Of a DNA stretch of 64,000 nt, positions 20,534-31,720 are shown in pieces. Under the pieces are notes generated by a model. That model saw nothing but the letters and a program-made list of their open reading frames with translations, ran no database searches and was not told the DNA's origin. A program made the position numbers and the translations under genes. Source of the DNA: Silene conica. Taxonomy: Eukaryota; Streptophyta; Magnoliopsida; Caryophyllales; Caryophyllaceae. The first letter of the stretch is position 1; each line of letters opens with the position of its first letter. The DNA lies in the NCBI GenBank assembly GCA_029255685.2, contig CM055318.2:28136001-28200000 (forward strand). Direction: 5' to 3'.

Positions 20534-20553
20534 CCGGCAACGGCGCCAAAATT
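20534..20553 (-). other. Athila primer-binding site
   Basis: Reverse strand reads TTTTGGCGCCGTTGCCGGGG directly after the LTR end CGTGTCA. This is the usual Athila site (Asp tRNA type). Confidence 0.8.
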
Positions 20554-21954
20554 TGACACGGGTCCTCGTATACACGGTCAAAGATAAAACCTAGTTACTA
20601 CTAACTGAAGCTAGTGGTAGTAGGGTCGAATCCACAGGGAGGCAGAGTTTTAACTAATGGTCAGTTCATTGGTCACAATCGGGAGGGTTGTTGTTGTTGT
20701 TGTTGTTAACTAACTATGAATTAAACGGAAATAAAACAAAACAGGAATGAAACAAAGATGAATTCGATCAATAAAAAAGGGGAATATGTCAGGAATCGGG
20801 TCATCGCGGTAATTCATATCATGCGAGATAACTAGGCCAGTCGAGTCATTAACGAAGTGGGTAGTGATTATCTTCTTTCGGTCTCAAATCGCCCTAGACT
20901 CCCCAACCAATCTTTCGATCTAGGAAGGTTATATCGATCATCCTAAGCAAGCCTACCTTACCAATCTTTCGATCTAGGTTCAGTTTTACTAGATAAACCG
21001 GTCTCCTACGTACACTCATTCAACTAGTTTTTTGATTAAATTGCATATAGATGAACTTCGTCACAGAGACGACTAACATGTGATTCCTACGACATTACTA
21101 CCGCGACTTCCCTCATCCTAACATATTAACAAGATTACCTACACATGGTTTCAGGATCTACGCTAACAATAACGAAATTAATAACATGTGACATGATAGA
21201 TAACGAAAATAAACTAATAAACATAAACAAGAAATGACAGGAACGAAAATAGGAAGAGAGGAAAAAAAGGAATTACAATAAACTTGGCAGGAATGATGAA
21301 CGGAGATCCGGAAATGAACTACAAGATTGAATAAACCCTAGAAATGATGTACTGTGTTTATGAAAATGCTAAGAATAAAGTTACTGACTAAAAATGAGAT
21401 GATAATATGATAGATGAAAGATAAGTTAAAAATGATCCCTGATTAGTGTTAACATAATCCTTATATAGGGATTAGGTTAACTACTTAATCCTAAAACCTA
21501 AAACACAAAATGCAGAACCCGGAGCAGTAAGTGAGTTGCTCGATCGAGTGCCAGAGTCACTCGATCGAGTAACTATCCTTCCAAAACCCTTCGATCGAGC
21601 ATCCTTCATCATGCATCTCTTCAATCGAGTAACTTCTGAACCCTAGAAACCACTGTTCTTCCTGGAATCCTCTCGACTGCTTCTGTCCTTCATTTTTCCC
21701 TCGGTTAGGGCTCTTTTCAGTCCAAAATTGCACTTCTGAGGCTATGGGGTTCCTTGACTTTGTTCCATCTTCTAAAAATAGCCTACTTTCGAGAGTAAAA
21801 GCATGGTTTCCGCAACTTTTGCTTAATTTCCTGCAAAACAGCAAAAAATACACAAAGAAGCAAAACAGGGGCAAAATAACACTTAAAACGCATGAAAATG
21901 CATGGGATTGCGTGCCAAATGATGTTAAAAAGTATATAAATTATGCACGCATCA
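20554..21954 (-). repeat. Athila-like LTR (element 5' LTR, 1.4 kb)
   Basis: Complete LTR with TG...CA ends. On the reverse strand it begins TGATGCGTGCAT. It contains a small CTCGATCGAG palindrome cluster at 21539-21630. Confidence 0.82.
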
Positions 21955-22035
21955 ACTACTTCGCAACTTGCGGATATCTTGACCAAAGCATCTGGTCGTC
22001 CTCGGTTTCAAGACTTGATCTGCAACTTTCTCGAT
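21955..22035 (+). pseudogene. End of copia RNase H region
   Basis: Encodes the typical copia C-terminal segment QLADILTKASGRPRFQD directly right of the Athila-like insertion, then runs into the 3' LTR. Confidence 0.8.
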
Positions 22036-22175
22036 ATCGTATTAATCGTTAGCATAATCGGATCATTAATAGGACATTAGTTAGTATGTAACTTTCTAGT
22101 TTCATGTATCTACATTATTCAGTTGCTAAATTTGCTAGGTTTTCCTATGCTTCAGCAACTTGAATGTGTATATTA

Positions 22176-23715
22176 TAGGGTTGTTCATACCGGTTCACCG
22201 AACCGAAAAAACGGTTCATCGACACAACCGGTTCTCACCACAAGGGAACCGAAAGCGAACCGTTATCAACCGGTTTATTTATTTCGGTTATCTATTTGCA
22301 TCGGTGCAGTTTATCGGTTAAACGGTTTTCACCATTTAAAAGTTTTTAGACATTTTTTGCGACGACGTACAAAATTTGTCTTGTGACTATGACAAAACTC
22401 CAAACCTCAAACCATGGCATAACTATTGTCCAAAAGTCCAAAATGTTCAAATTACAAATAAAATAAATTTACCACAAAATGTTTAAAAATAACCATACGT
22501 CCAAATGTTCACAATACAAATAATAAAATGTCTCGTGCTTCATCCATCACTCCAAGTCTTCAAATAGCAAATCTTCATCATCAATAGAGATCGCCAAAGA
22601 CTTATCAATCACGACTTCGAGCTGATTGACCTTCATCTCTCCCAAATCTATAATTAAAACAAACAAATAAACACAAGACGATGAAAATGTATAAATCAAA
22701 ATTATTAAAATGACACCAAAAATATAAAATATAAGATAGTCTTAAGACTTACTCTCTTCAATATCTTCCAAATCCTCCAAGCGTTCCTATATTATAAGAG
22801 GGTCTTGAGACGTATCCAATCTTGACAACAAATCAAAGTCTCAACAATCCTAGGGGTTAAAGAGGTTCTAAAAGAATCTAAAACCCGACCTCCGGTGCTA
22901 AAGGCGGATTCGGAAGCAACGGATGAAATTGGCATAACAAGTACATCTTTTACCAAGTTAGCAAGTGTAGTATATCTTCTTATTGAGCAATATTTCCACC
23001 AACCCAACAAATCAAACTTAGGCTCATTTTGCTCCAAGTTATCACTCAAATACGTATCTAACTCGGTTTTTTTCTCCTCCAAAACAAGTGAGGGTTCGTC
23101 CCTTCTCTACTTATCGATGAGACGTTGAGAAACATCTAGTTTATTTACACCTTCTTTATCACGAGTTAATATGGAAAGAGGATACCTGAGCAGCGAGCAC
23201 ACTAATTATTGGCTATTCACATGGATTTTCATACCACCCTTTATAATTAATCTAAAAATCAATATCTGATTAAGGAGATGTTAAAAAGAATATCGGAGTA
23301 GCAAGCACACTGAACCACAACCAGAGAGAGGCGGAGTGAAACTGTGAAAGAGATAGGCTGAGTAAAAGAGAGATGGCGAGTGAAACTGTGAAAGAGTGAA
23401 TGTGAGAATGTGAGATCTGAGAGTGAAAGAGAGAGGCTGAGAGCTAAGGGAGAGAGAGGTGGAGTGAAAGAGGGTTTTAGGTTTTCATGAATCAGTTTCC
23501 CCACTTTTATAATATACTACTAATTACCAGTTCAAACCGGTTAACTGAACAAAATTAATTGTGAACCGACACCGAACCAGGTTTAGAGATTAAAAACCGG
23601 TTCGGTTCATCGAACCGAATTATTGAAACGGTTCGGTTAAGTTAATTCGAAAAATTTGCGGTTTACGGTTTTTTCGGTGCGGTTTTTGCGGTTCGGTATT
23701 TTATGAACACCCCTA
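22176..23715 (-). mobile_element. hAT-family derivative inserted in the copia 3' LTR
   Basis: Ends TAGGGTTGTTCATA and TATGAACACCCCTA are inverted repeats of hAT type. Both subterminal regions are dense in CGGTTCGGT/ACCGAACC motifs. The two halves of the copia LTR flank it; the flanks (GTATATTA and TTTATATA) are AT-rich and not a clean 8-bp duplication. It keeps only the last part of a transposase on the minus strand, so it is a nonautonomous deletion derivative. Confidence 0.8.
22792..23082 (-). pseudogene. hAT transposase C-terminal dimerisation domain
   Basis: A 96-residue frame with the hAT signature: DLLGWWK, then VMPISSVASESAFSTGG, VLDSFRTSLTP and CCQDWI. The domain mediates dimerisation of Ac-type transposases. 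No N-terminal BED finger or DDE core is visible between here and the right terminus. Confidence 0.85.
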
Positions 23716-23811
23716 TTTATATATACTTGCAGTAACACAACAATAAAAACACACCGAAAATTATCTCAATTACCTTATTCCTTTTCTATACGGCGCCAAT
23801 AAGGTACTCAG

Positions 23812-24440
23812 TAAGGCAGAATATGGATCGGGTATCTGATCCGAAACCCTACTTCGGATCGGATATCCGATCCGAAACTCCAAAATTTTAGTATCCATGA
23901 TCCGATCCGAAATGTTAGGATATCCGAAATTTAGTATCCAAAACTATCCAAAAATTTCGGATCAGTTATCCGATATCCGAGATCCGATCAATGTAAATAT
24001 ATATTGTCAAAACTGTAATAAAAAAGAAAAGTAGCGTAATAAAAATGAAAATGTGGGGTTGTGAATGTGGAATTGTGGATTATGGTTTTGTTAATGAAAA
24101 GAAATTAAAATTTACGGTTTTGTAGACGAGGGTTATTTACGGTTTTGTGAATGACGGTTATTGAGTGAAATGAAATTAGTTAGTGTTATCTAATATTTAT
24201 GGATCAAATCTCGGATACGGATCGGATATTACACGGATATCGGATATCCGATCCGATAACTTTTGGATATCGTATATCCAAATTTTTAAGCCAGATATCC
24301 ATATCTGATCCGATATCCAAATATTTCGGATACGGGTATCCGAACCAAACCACTTTTCGGATCAGATATCCATTAATTCGGGTCAGATACGGATCGGAAG
24401 TCGGATCAAGTCGGATCATCGAATTTTTTGCTCAGCCCTA
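23812..24440. mobile_element. Nonautonomous hAT MITE rich in GGATATCCGATCC motifs
   Basis: Flanked by the 8-bp duplication GTACTCAG (23804-23811 and 24441-24448). The right end reversed reads TAGGGCTGAGCA, hAT-like; the left end is a diverged TAAGGCAGAATA. The interior repeats GGATCGGATATCCGATCCG-type motifs and can pair extensively with itself. No protein is encoded. Confidence 0.8.
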
Positions 24441-24505
24441 GTACTCAGTAACACCGGGGACTTAACCGTATTACGTATTTTCAATTCGCTACATGAACTT
24501 TCAAA

Positions 24506-24643
24506 TTTTAAACCAATTATATGATAAAGGGTAATTCTATAATTAATTACAATAATCATTTAAAAACATTTTAATTTTAAACCAATTATATGATAAAGGG
24601 TAATTCTATAATTAATTACAATAATCATTTAAAAACATTTTAT
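24506..24643. repeat. 69-bp tandem duplication
   Basis: Two nearly identical head-to-tail units starting at 24506 and 24575 (AAACCAATTATATGATAAAG at the start of each). AT-rich and non-coding. Confidence 0.9.
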
Positions 24644-25001
24644 GTTGATCAACAATTCCACGCCTATTAATTAGAATCTAGAGATCGATTCAAGATCATG
24701 AATCAGTTTTATTAATTTGTTCAATATTGAACATGTTTTGTTGTTCGATTAGCATCCTTACAATTGGTTAATAGTTTGTTCAATAATGAACCCGTCTTTT
24801 TGTTGATGTATAGTGGTCCGTATATGAGGTATTAAAAAACTACATGACAATAGTAGTACAGAAAGTTCAACCTCATTCAAGGTGGAGCAAATAAGAATAC
24901 CCCATATATAAAGAATCTGGTTTTTGAGCAGCAAAATTACAATGGAATGTTCTTCGAGATTTGGTTCATAGTAAATTCTTCATATATATATATATATATA
25001 T
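24644..25001. other. AT-rich spacer
   Basis: No gene or clear element, apart from a short (TA)n run at 24982-25001 directly before the foldback MITE. Confidence 0.5.
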
Positions 25002-25385
25002 AGACTTGGGATCCGGTGAGAACCACCTTACAATGAGAACCTTGTGAGAACTCTACCTTACGGACTTTTTTAAAAAAAATTAATAACATAATTGGATTCG
25101 GCATGACATTTTATAGCTAGAGAACATATTTTTTGGTCTAAAAAATAAATATTAGTGACGGAAATTAAGGTGAGATACATATTATTTATTTGCATGCACC
25201 TACTATCTATTTTTTCGTATCTATCATTTTTCCGCCACTAGTATTTATTTTCTAGACCAAGAAATATGTTCTCTGGCCATAAAATTTCATGCCGAATCCA
25301 ATTATGTCATTAATTTTTTAAAAAAAACTCCGTAAGGAAGATTTCTCACCGGTTTTCATTGTAAGGTGGTTCTCAACGGATCCCA

Positions 25386-25391
<6 letters not shown>
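25002..25391. mobile_element. Foldback MITE inserted in (TA)n
   Basis: GGGATCCGGTGAGAACCACC on the left and its inverse on the right, with arms of about 170 bases that pair almost throughout (for example ATTGGATTCGGCATGA and its complement). The loop region is around 25150-25230. It is bordered by TATATA on both sides, suggesting a TA or (TA)n target. Confidence 0.8.

Positions 25392-25472
<81 letters not shown>
25392..25472. repeat. (AT)n microsatellite
   Basis: About 80 bases of pure AT between two related MITEs. Open frames of alternating Tyr-Ile are artefacts. Confidence 0.95.
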
Positions 25473-25476
<4 letters not shown>

Positions 25477-26061
25477 TTGGGATCCGGTGAGAACCACCTT
25501 ACAATGAGAACTTATGAGAACCACCAACATAATGAGAACCTTGAGAACTCTACCTTAGTGACTTAATCAAAAAAAATTAATGACATATTTGGATTCGTCA
25601 TAGAATTTTATGACTAGAAAACATATTTCTTGGTCGAGAAAAAATATATTAGTGTCGGAAATCGAGGCGAGATACATTTTATTAATCTTCATGCACGTAC
25701 TACTGTTTTTTATGTATCTAACATTTTTCATGCACCTATAACTCTTTTTCATGCACCTAGAGCATGTTATTTCATGCACCTAGTAATCATTTTCATGTAT
25801 GTAAAAATTTTCATGCACGTAGAAGGTTTTTTCGTGCATCTATAGCCATTTTAGTATACCTAATTGTATTTTTGTACATTAAGTATATATTTTGTTAATA
25901 AAATCAATAAATTTTGTTTAATGATAGTAAAGAATGTGTGTGAATAAACTAAACTAATGGGAAATGATCCATTAAAACTTTCGAAACGAGATTAGGTGGA
26001 GATTTAGTGAAGGTTCTCATGGTTCTCATTATAGTAGTGGTTCTCACCGGATATTGACCCT
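25473..26061. mobile_element. Second, longer and more diverged member of the foldback MITE family
   Basis: Starts like the first copy (GACTTGGGATCCGGTGAGAA) and ends GTTCTCACCGGATATTGACCC, the inverse. The middle holds repeated TTTTCATGCACCTA-type units (about 25690-25840) absent from the first copy. Confidence 0.72.
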
Positions 26062-26618
26062 ATATATAATATTTCTTATGGATTTGTGCGTAGGATTCTT
26101 CCCTTGCTTTAGGTTTCAACATTTACTCTAAACAATCTGTGGTTTAGAAACCCGTTTCAGGTATATGGTTTTAAAATCGCAAAAAACAATATCTGGATCC
26201 AACATGGCTTTTTTGGAAAAACAGAGTATACAATATTAGTATACATGGATAGCGGTTGGTGAGAAATACCTATGTAAAGATTACAATTATTCAAGGGCTA
26301 ATAATTATCTATAACATGACTACATCTAATGAATGACAAAAATTTTTTATATTAAGATAAGTTAGTAAAATAAGTCATAAAAAAACAATATTAGAGGAAG
26401 TTGAAAGAGGAAACTTATTTGTAAGATAAATTGTACATTATAATTTCGTATTAAAGAGTGAATGATAGTGGTTCAATTTTTGAGACATTAACATAATACC
26501 ACGGCGGTTGAAGGTTCAAATTTAATAGTAAAAAGTAAAAAAACTATTAACAAGTAAACTCTAGGTCTGTTGTCAAGTCACCTATTTCATGACCCGGTTT
26601 CATGTTATGGTTGCCTAG
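26062..26618. other. AT-rich spacer
   Basis: No gene, RNA or clear repeat recognised. Confidence 0.5.
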
Positions 26619-27429
26619 TGTAACGAACCGCATATTTTAGCCGCAAATCTAGGCTCAAAGTCAAGAATTTGCGTGTGCGGTCCTTTCACTTCGAGCCCTT
26701 AGATTTCTTAGTTCGCTTTTGTATTTTCATTTCTAGTGTTTTGTATCATTTAGTACTCCAAGACTACTTCCTACGTGTCGAATCTTGGAGTGTAGTTGTT
26801 AGTTTAAGATACGTTTTTAGGAGTTCAGAAAAAGTATCGATATCGTGCAACATCAATGTTCACTGCTACCAGTCTCAAAATATCAAATTTGCCTTTATGA
26901 GAGGTGCTCGTCAATGAAATGTCGCTTCTCAATATTAAGCTTGTTAATGCTTTCTTTTGCTTTCACTAATCGTAATGCATACTTTTATTGTTTTCGTGTG
27001 TTGGGCGTTGATAATCATGACTAGGATTCCCGACAGACACCCCAAGACCCGAGATACGTGCAAGTGGGTGATCCCTTACTAGTACGAGACCTTTGTCGCT
27101 TTCATTCTTACCGTAGAGTAGGGAAAGGGTGCGCACCACGATCCAGCTAGAGTACCGGACCGTGACATTTTGTATCAAGGCTCGGTCTTCGGACGGGTTT
27201 CTGCTTGTCGAATTTGTTCATCGATATCGAGAAAATAGGCAAGACGGTAGAGGAGCAAGTGGGCTTCCTCGAAGATACGTTTGACAATAGACTTCTGGAA
27301 CTCGAGAGCATCATGATCCGAATGGGAGAGAGCCTCGAGGAGATGGAAAAGATGGTTAATAGCCCCGAGTCGACGGTGATCTGGATGGAGACCCGAACCC
27401 AAGCGATCAGTGATGCAATTCCCGAATAT
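26619..27429 (+). mobile_element. Ty3/gypsy fragment: one LTR and the start of gag
   Basis: TGTAACGAACCGC at 26619 and CCGTGACA at 27160-27167 form a TG...CA LTR of about 550 bases with short inverted ends. TTGTATCAAGGCTCGG follows, perhaps a diverged Met-tRNA primer site. The adjoining frame (27205-27430) encodes a charged, probably coiled-coil stretch (GESLEEMEKMV) like chromovirus gag N-termini. The rest of the element is absent. Confidence 0.45.
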
Positions 27430-28188
27430 CGAGAGGAAGAAATTGATACCTATCCAACAACCTACTCCAATACCTTCCTCTAATGAAAGTAACCTTAGTT
27501 TTACAAACATTTTGAGTCAGGTGATGAGAAGAGAGGATCCCATGTTAACTCCAATACCTTTCTCTGTTGAGAACAATGTTGATCAATATGAATTTGATGA
27601 AAATGTGGATGGGGATGAGTTTGAAGAGAATGGGGATGATATTTTGAGAAATGAGGTGGATGAGGAATATGATGGTGAAGATCTTATTACACCTTCCGTT
27701 ACAAGTGGGGAGTTTACTAGCGTCCATGCTATTAATGAACAATTTTTTAATAGTTGGTGTGATGAGAGTGAAGTTCATTATGCTAGTGGTGGGGAATTTG
27801 GTGTTGGGCAAAGCTTTAATTCTAAATTTGTCTTAACACAACTTGTTCGCCAATATCATATTGAAAGAAATCAAATGTTTAGAACAACGGAATCAAAACC
27901 TTACACCGTGACATTCATATGTTCTAGAAAACCACATCCTTACGAATGGAGTTAAGAGCCTCTCAAAAAGATGCGACTAAGGATGCTTTTACTATAGTCA
28001 CGTACAAAGGTCCTCACCATATTTCATGTGTAGTTGATGCTCCTCCCATTGACCATCCTAACTTGAACAAGTCTTTTATTGTCAAACACATACAAACACT
28101 TGTTATGGCGGATTGGAGAGCCAAAATTTCTCTACTTAGAGCGTCAATGACCACCCAATTCAATTTCACACCTTATATGAAAACATGG
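27430..28188 (+). pseudogene. MULE (MuDR-type) transposase, N-terminal part
   Basis: Two overlapping frames (about 27430-27955 and 27946-28188) carry an acidic stretch (DENVDGDEFEENGDD), the MuDR N-terminal domain (VGQSFNSKFVLTQLVRQYHIERN) and a zinc-like CSRKPHPYEW segment, ending THxCxVDxPPxDHPNLNKSFI-like. The frame changes near 27950. The gene continues at 35090 after the gypsy element. The upstream junction with the gypsy fragment near 27430 means the true start is lost or not visible. Confidence 0.82.
28184..28188. repeat. Target site duplication CATGG (left)
   Basis: Repeated at 35090-35094; fixes the ends of the first Tat-like element. Confidence 0.9.
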
Positions 28189-28665
28189 TGTTTTGGTAAA
28201 ATTTCTACCGAGTTGAATTACTGTGATGTAGGTCAAAGTGCCAACCAATATCAAGATTTACGTAGAAAACGAATATAAGAACGAAAGAAATAAAATAACG
28301 ACACAAGAGGTTTTGGTGACGCGGGGGGAACGGAATCCCACCAAGATTTTTACTATGATCGAGGATATTCATTGTTTATGATGGAGTACAAGTATGTGCG
28401 TAAGTAGTAAAGTTTACAACGTATGCATGAATGAATGAGTAATGCCCTAGTTTTTCCTTTTATAGTTCTGGAGTCCTAGCCAACTGATTCTGCTCTGGTC
28501 CTGGGATTTAGGAATGAATATAGGAGGATATTCCTTTAGGGTTTGACCCGTTCTCCTGCTCCAACGTCTTTCTTTTTGATTCACATGACCTGCGCTGGTG
28601 ATGGGCTTCTGATGTTTTATCTTTCTTTTGGGCCCAGTATTGATAACGTAATTTTGGGCTATATA
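28189..28665 (-). repeat. Left (element 3') LTR of Tat-like element 1
   Basis: Matches 34586-35060. Starts TGTTTTGGTAAAATTTC. Confidence 0.88.
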
Positions 28666-30960
28666 TTGTGCTTCGGTGGTCTGGGTGAATGATTCTGCTT
28701 CGATCCATTTAGAGAAATAGTCGGTCATGGCCACCATATACATCTTGTTTCCTGGTGCTCTGGGGAGGGGTCCCACAATGTCCATCCCCCACTTCATAAA
28801 AGGCCACGGGGATATGACCGGGTGCAGGGGTTCTGCTGGTTGGTGATTGACGGATGCGTGCCTTTGACAGGCGTCACATTTCCTTGCATATTCCTTTGCA
28901 TCTTTGCGCATTGTGGGCCAGAAGTATCCCATTCTGAGGGCGCTATTGGACAGGCTTCTTCCCCCTGCATGATTTCCACAGTCTCCGCTGTGGAGGTCAT
29001 GCAAGACTATCTGTGCCTCGGTCTGGTCCAGGCAGCGCAGATATGGCCCCGCTAATGATTTTCGGAACAAGATTCCATCAATTAGTAGGAACCTGGAAGC
29101 CTTTATCCTAAAACTGCTTGCTTCTTTCTTACTGCTGGGCTGGATATCATGTTGCAACCTGTCCAGGTATGGTTTTCGCCAATCCGGCTCTGACCCCTGG
29201 TCTGGGTTGTTGTTATAGATGGGTAATTCTTCCTGGTCCGAATCTGGTCCAGGAATGGCTGGTTTGAGAACATGGGTGATTGGTATATTGGCTACGTCAG
29301 CTGGTTTGAAGGTTGATCCCAGGGTTGCCAGTGCATCTGCTTCTGCGTTTTGCTCCCGGGGTACCTGCTGGATGCAGAATTCTGCGAATCTGCCGATTAA
29401 CTCCTTTGCCACACATAAGTAGGCCGCCATTGTGGGGTCTCTTGCCTCGTATGCTCCATTGACGTGATTCAAAATTAATTGCGAATCACTGTATACATTG
29501 ATGCAACTGATCCCTATGTACAGGGCCAATTGTAGCCCCATGACAAGAGCTTCATACTCAGCTACGTTGTTGGTGGTTTTGAACTCACAACGGACTGCTT
29601 AGGTGATCAGGTCACCCTCTGATGATCTAAGGATCAACCCAACTCCTGACCTTCTGGCGTTTGATGCCCCATCTACTCGTAATTCCCAGGTACCTGGCTT
29701 GGCATCTTGGTGTAGGTGACGGATTTCCTGCTCTGCTTGGGTCTGGAGTGCTGGGCTGAAGTCAGAGACGAAGTCTGCGAGGGCTTGTGACTTTATGGCT
29801 GTGCGTGGTTCAAACTGGAGATCATATCCACTGAGGTGCACAGAACACTTAGCCATTCGTCCTGATAGTTCTGGCTTTCTCATAACCGTCTTGAGGGGGT
29901 GATTAGTAACCACTGAGATGGTATGAGACTCAAAGTATGGGCGCAGCTTATAGGATGTTGTGACCAATGTCAATACTAGTTTCTCAAGTGAGGTATAACT
30001 TGCTTCTGCTAGCAGTAATGACTTGCTGACGTAGTATACCGGATGCTGAGCTCCTTCGTGCTGCCGGACCAGAACTGCGCTTACTGCTGCTTCGGTCACC
30101 GAGAGGTACAAGAGCAGTACTTCCCCCTGCTCTGGCTTGGATAGTAGGGGTGGGTTGCTCAGGTACTGCTTAGGTTCCTGGAATGCCCTTTCGTGCTCTG
30201 GTGTCCAAAAAAACTTCTGGCTTTTTCTAAGAATATCATAGAATAGTCTGCACCGGTCTGAGGATCTGGAGATAAACCTGCTCAGGGCTGCTACTCTTCC
30301 CGTCAGGCGCTGCACATCTTTGGGCTTCTGGGGTGATTCCAGCTGCAGAACTGCTTTGATCTGTTCTGTGCTGGCTTCTATCCCCCTCTGTGTTACCATA
30401 TACCCTAGAAATTTCCCACTGGAAACTCCAAAGGTACACTTAGCTGGATTTAGCTTCATTTTGTACTTCCGGAGGGTGTTGAATGTTTCCTCCAGGTGCT
30501 GGGTGTGGTCAGCCGATTGCTTGGATTTGACCACCATATCGTCTATGTATACTTCCATATTGTGTCCTATCTGGTCTTTGAACATCATATTGACGAGCCG
30601 CTGATATGTAGAGGCAACATTCTTAAGACCGAAGGGCATTACATTGTAGCAGTAAATGCCTCTTTCGGACCTGAATACTGTCTTCTCCTGGTCCGCCGGG
30701 TCCATTTTGATGTGGTTGTACCCGCTCCAGGTATCTAGGAAAGTCAACATTTCGTGGCCTGCAGTGGCGTCCACCATAGCATCTATATGTGGCAAGGGGA
30801 ATGGGTCCTTGGGGCAGGCCTTATTCAGGTCTGTGAAATCCACGCAGACCCTCCACTTGGCATTCTTTTTTGGTACCACCACTACATTAGATAGCCATTC
30901 GGGGTACTTGACTTCCCTAATCTTTCCTGCCTCCAGAAGGTTGTCCACCTCCTAGTTTAT
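28666..30960 (-). pseudogene. Tat-like element 1 RT, RNase H, second RNase H and integrase (fossil)
   Basis: RT begins near 30948 with MDNLLEAGKIREV and shows WRVCVDFTDLNKACPKD, a TFLDTWSGYNHI motif and the catalytic YIDDMVV. RNase H follows (RKSQKFFWTPEHERAFQ, then HPVYYVSKSL). A second RNase H lies at about 29330-29680 (VDGASNARRSG, then VYSDSQLILNHV, then EADALATLGS). The integrase zinc-binding part (GYFWPTMRKDA, CDACQRHA) and core (WGMDIVGPLP) lie at 28690-28990. Broken. Confidence 0.9.
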
Positions 30961-31720
30961 GATCTGGTGTCTTTCTGCTGGGAATTTCCTGCGTCTCTGC
31001 TGCACTGGTCTGAATCCTGGATCTATGCTGAGCTTGTGTGTTATGATCTCTGGGTCTATGCCAATCATGTCCTTGTGGGACCAGGCAAAGCAGTCCACGT
31101 TCTTTCTGAGCAGCTGAAGGAGCTGCCGGTGCAGATCTCCAGAGCACTCTGAGCCTACGAACACGGTCCTCTCTGGGTACTGCTCATCCAAGCGGACCTC
31201 ATCGATTTCTGCCTGCTGGGGCTCGATGTACTCCTCCTGGATGTGCAGTTGCTGTAGTTGCTATGCTCTGGCGGCTGGTGGTCTGGTGGTCCTTTTGAGA
31301 GCTACTTTGTAGCAATCCTTGGCCTCCTTCTGGTCTCCCCGTATCTCCTGGACTCCCCACAGCGTAGGGAATTTCAGGCACTGGTGATACGTTGACGGGA
31401 TTGCTCGCATTTCGTGGATCCAGGGCCTGCCAAGAATAACATTGTAACTATATGGACCATCAATAACTAAGTATCTTACCTGTTTGTTCAGCCCTCCGGT
31501 GTAGGTGGGGATGGTGATTTCCCCCAGGGTATGCGCTGTTTCTCCACTGAATCCGACCAGAGGAATGGCTTTCTTTGTCAGGTCATTCTCATCAAATCCC
31601 ATGCTCTTTAGTGCATCCAGCATTAGCAGGTTGACGGAACTGCCTGTGTCTACCATGACTTTCCTGACCTCACAATTGTCGATGTTTAATGTGATAATCA
31701 GGGCATCATGGTGCTGCTCT
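30961..31720 (-). pseudogene. Tat-like element 1 protease region (fossil)
   Basis: The aspartic protease motif VDTGSSVNLLML lies near 31620-31656, followed by LGRPWIHEMRAIPSTYHQ near 31390-31440. The linker between protease and RT is at 30961-31260. Broken. Confidence 0.85.

Larger units (their letters stand above)
18600..21954 (-). mobile_element. Athila-like Ty3/gypsy element nested in copia (broken)
   Basis: Starts TGACACAGG and ends GCACGCATCA, flanked by AGTAC (18595-18599) and ACTAC (21955-21959), a 5-bp duplication with one difference. It runs leftward: 5' LTR at 20554-21954, primer-binding site, gag at 19856-20434, and a partial 3' LTR at 18600-19093. No pol domain is visible, and the segment at 19094-19790 is unassigned. 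It is clearly not functional. Confidence 0.82.
4655..23796 (+). mobile_element. Ty1/copia LTR retrotransposon, old, broken, hosting several nested insertions
   Basis: A copia element reading rightward. Its 5' LTR lies at about 4655-4865 and its 3' LTR at about 22031-23796 (interrupted by a hAT element); the two share TTCTCGATAT...TTAGTATGTAACTTTCTAG. Coding order is gag, protease, integrase (left of the first insertion), then RT and RNase H (17042-18599), with the end of RNase H at 21955-22035. That order (integrase before RT) defines copia. It looks clearly inactive, with many disruptions, and is the oldest layer of this nest since everything from 7313 to 17036, 18600 to 21954 and 22176 to 23715 landed in it. 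Target duplication was not resolved. Confidence 0.88.

Noticed and set aside
23259-23504. Minus-strand ORF in the hAT derivative
   Set aside because: Low-complexity Ser/Leu-rich translation of GAGAGA-type sequence.
25318-25566. ORFs with alternating Tyr-Ile
   Set aside because: Translation of the (AT)n microsatellite between two MITEs.
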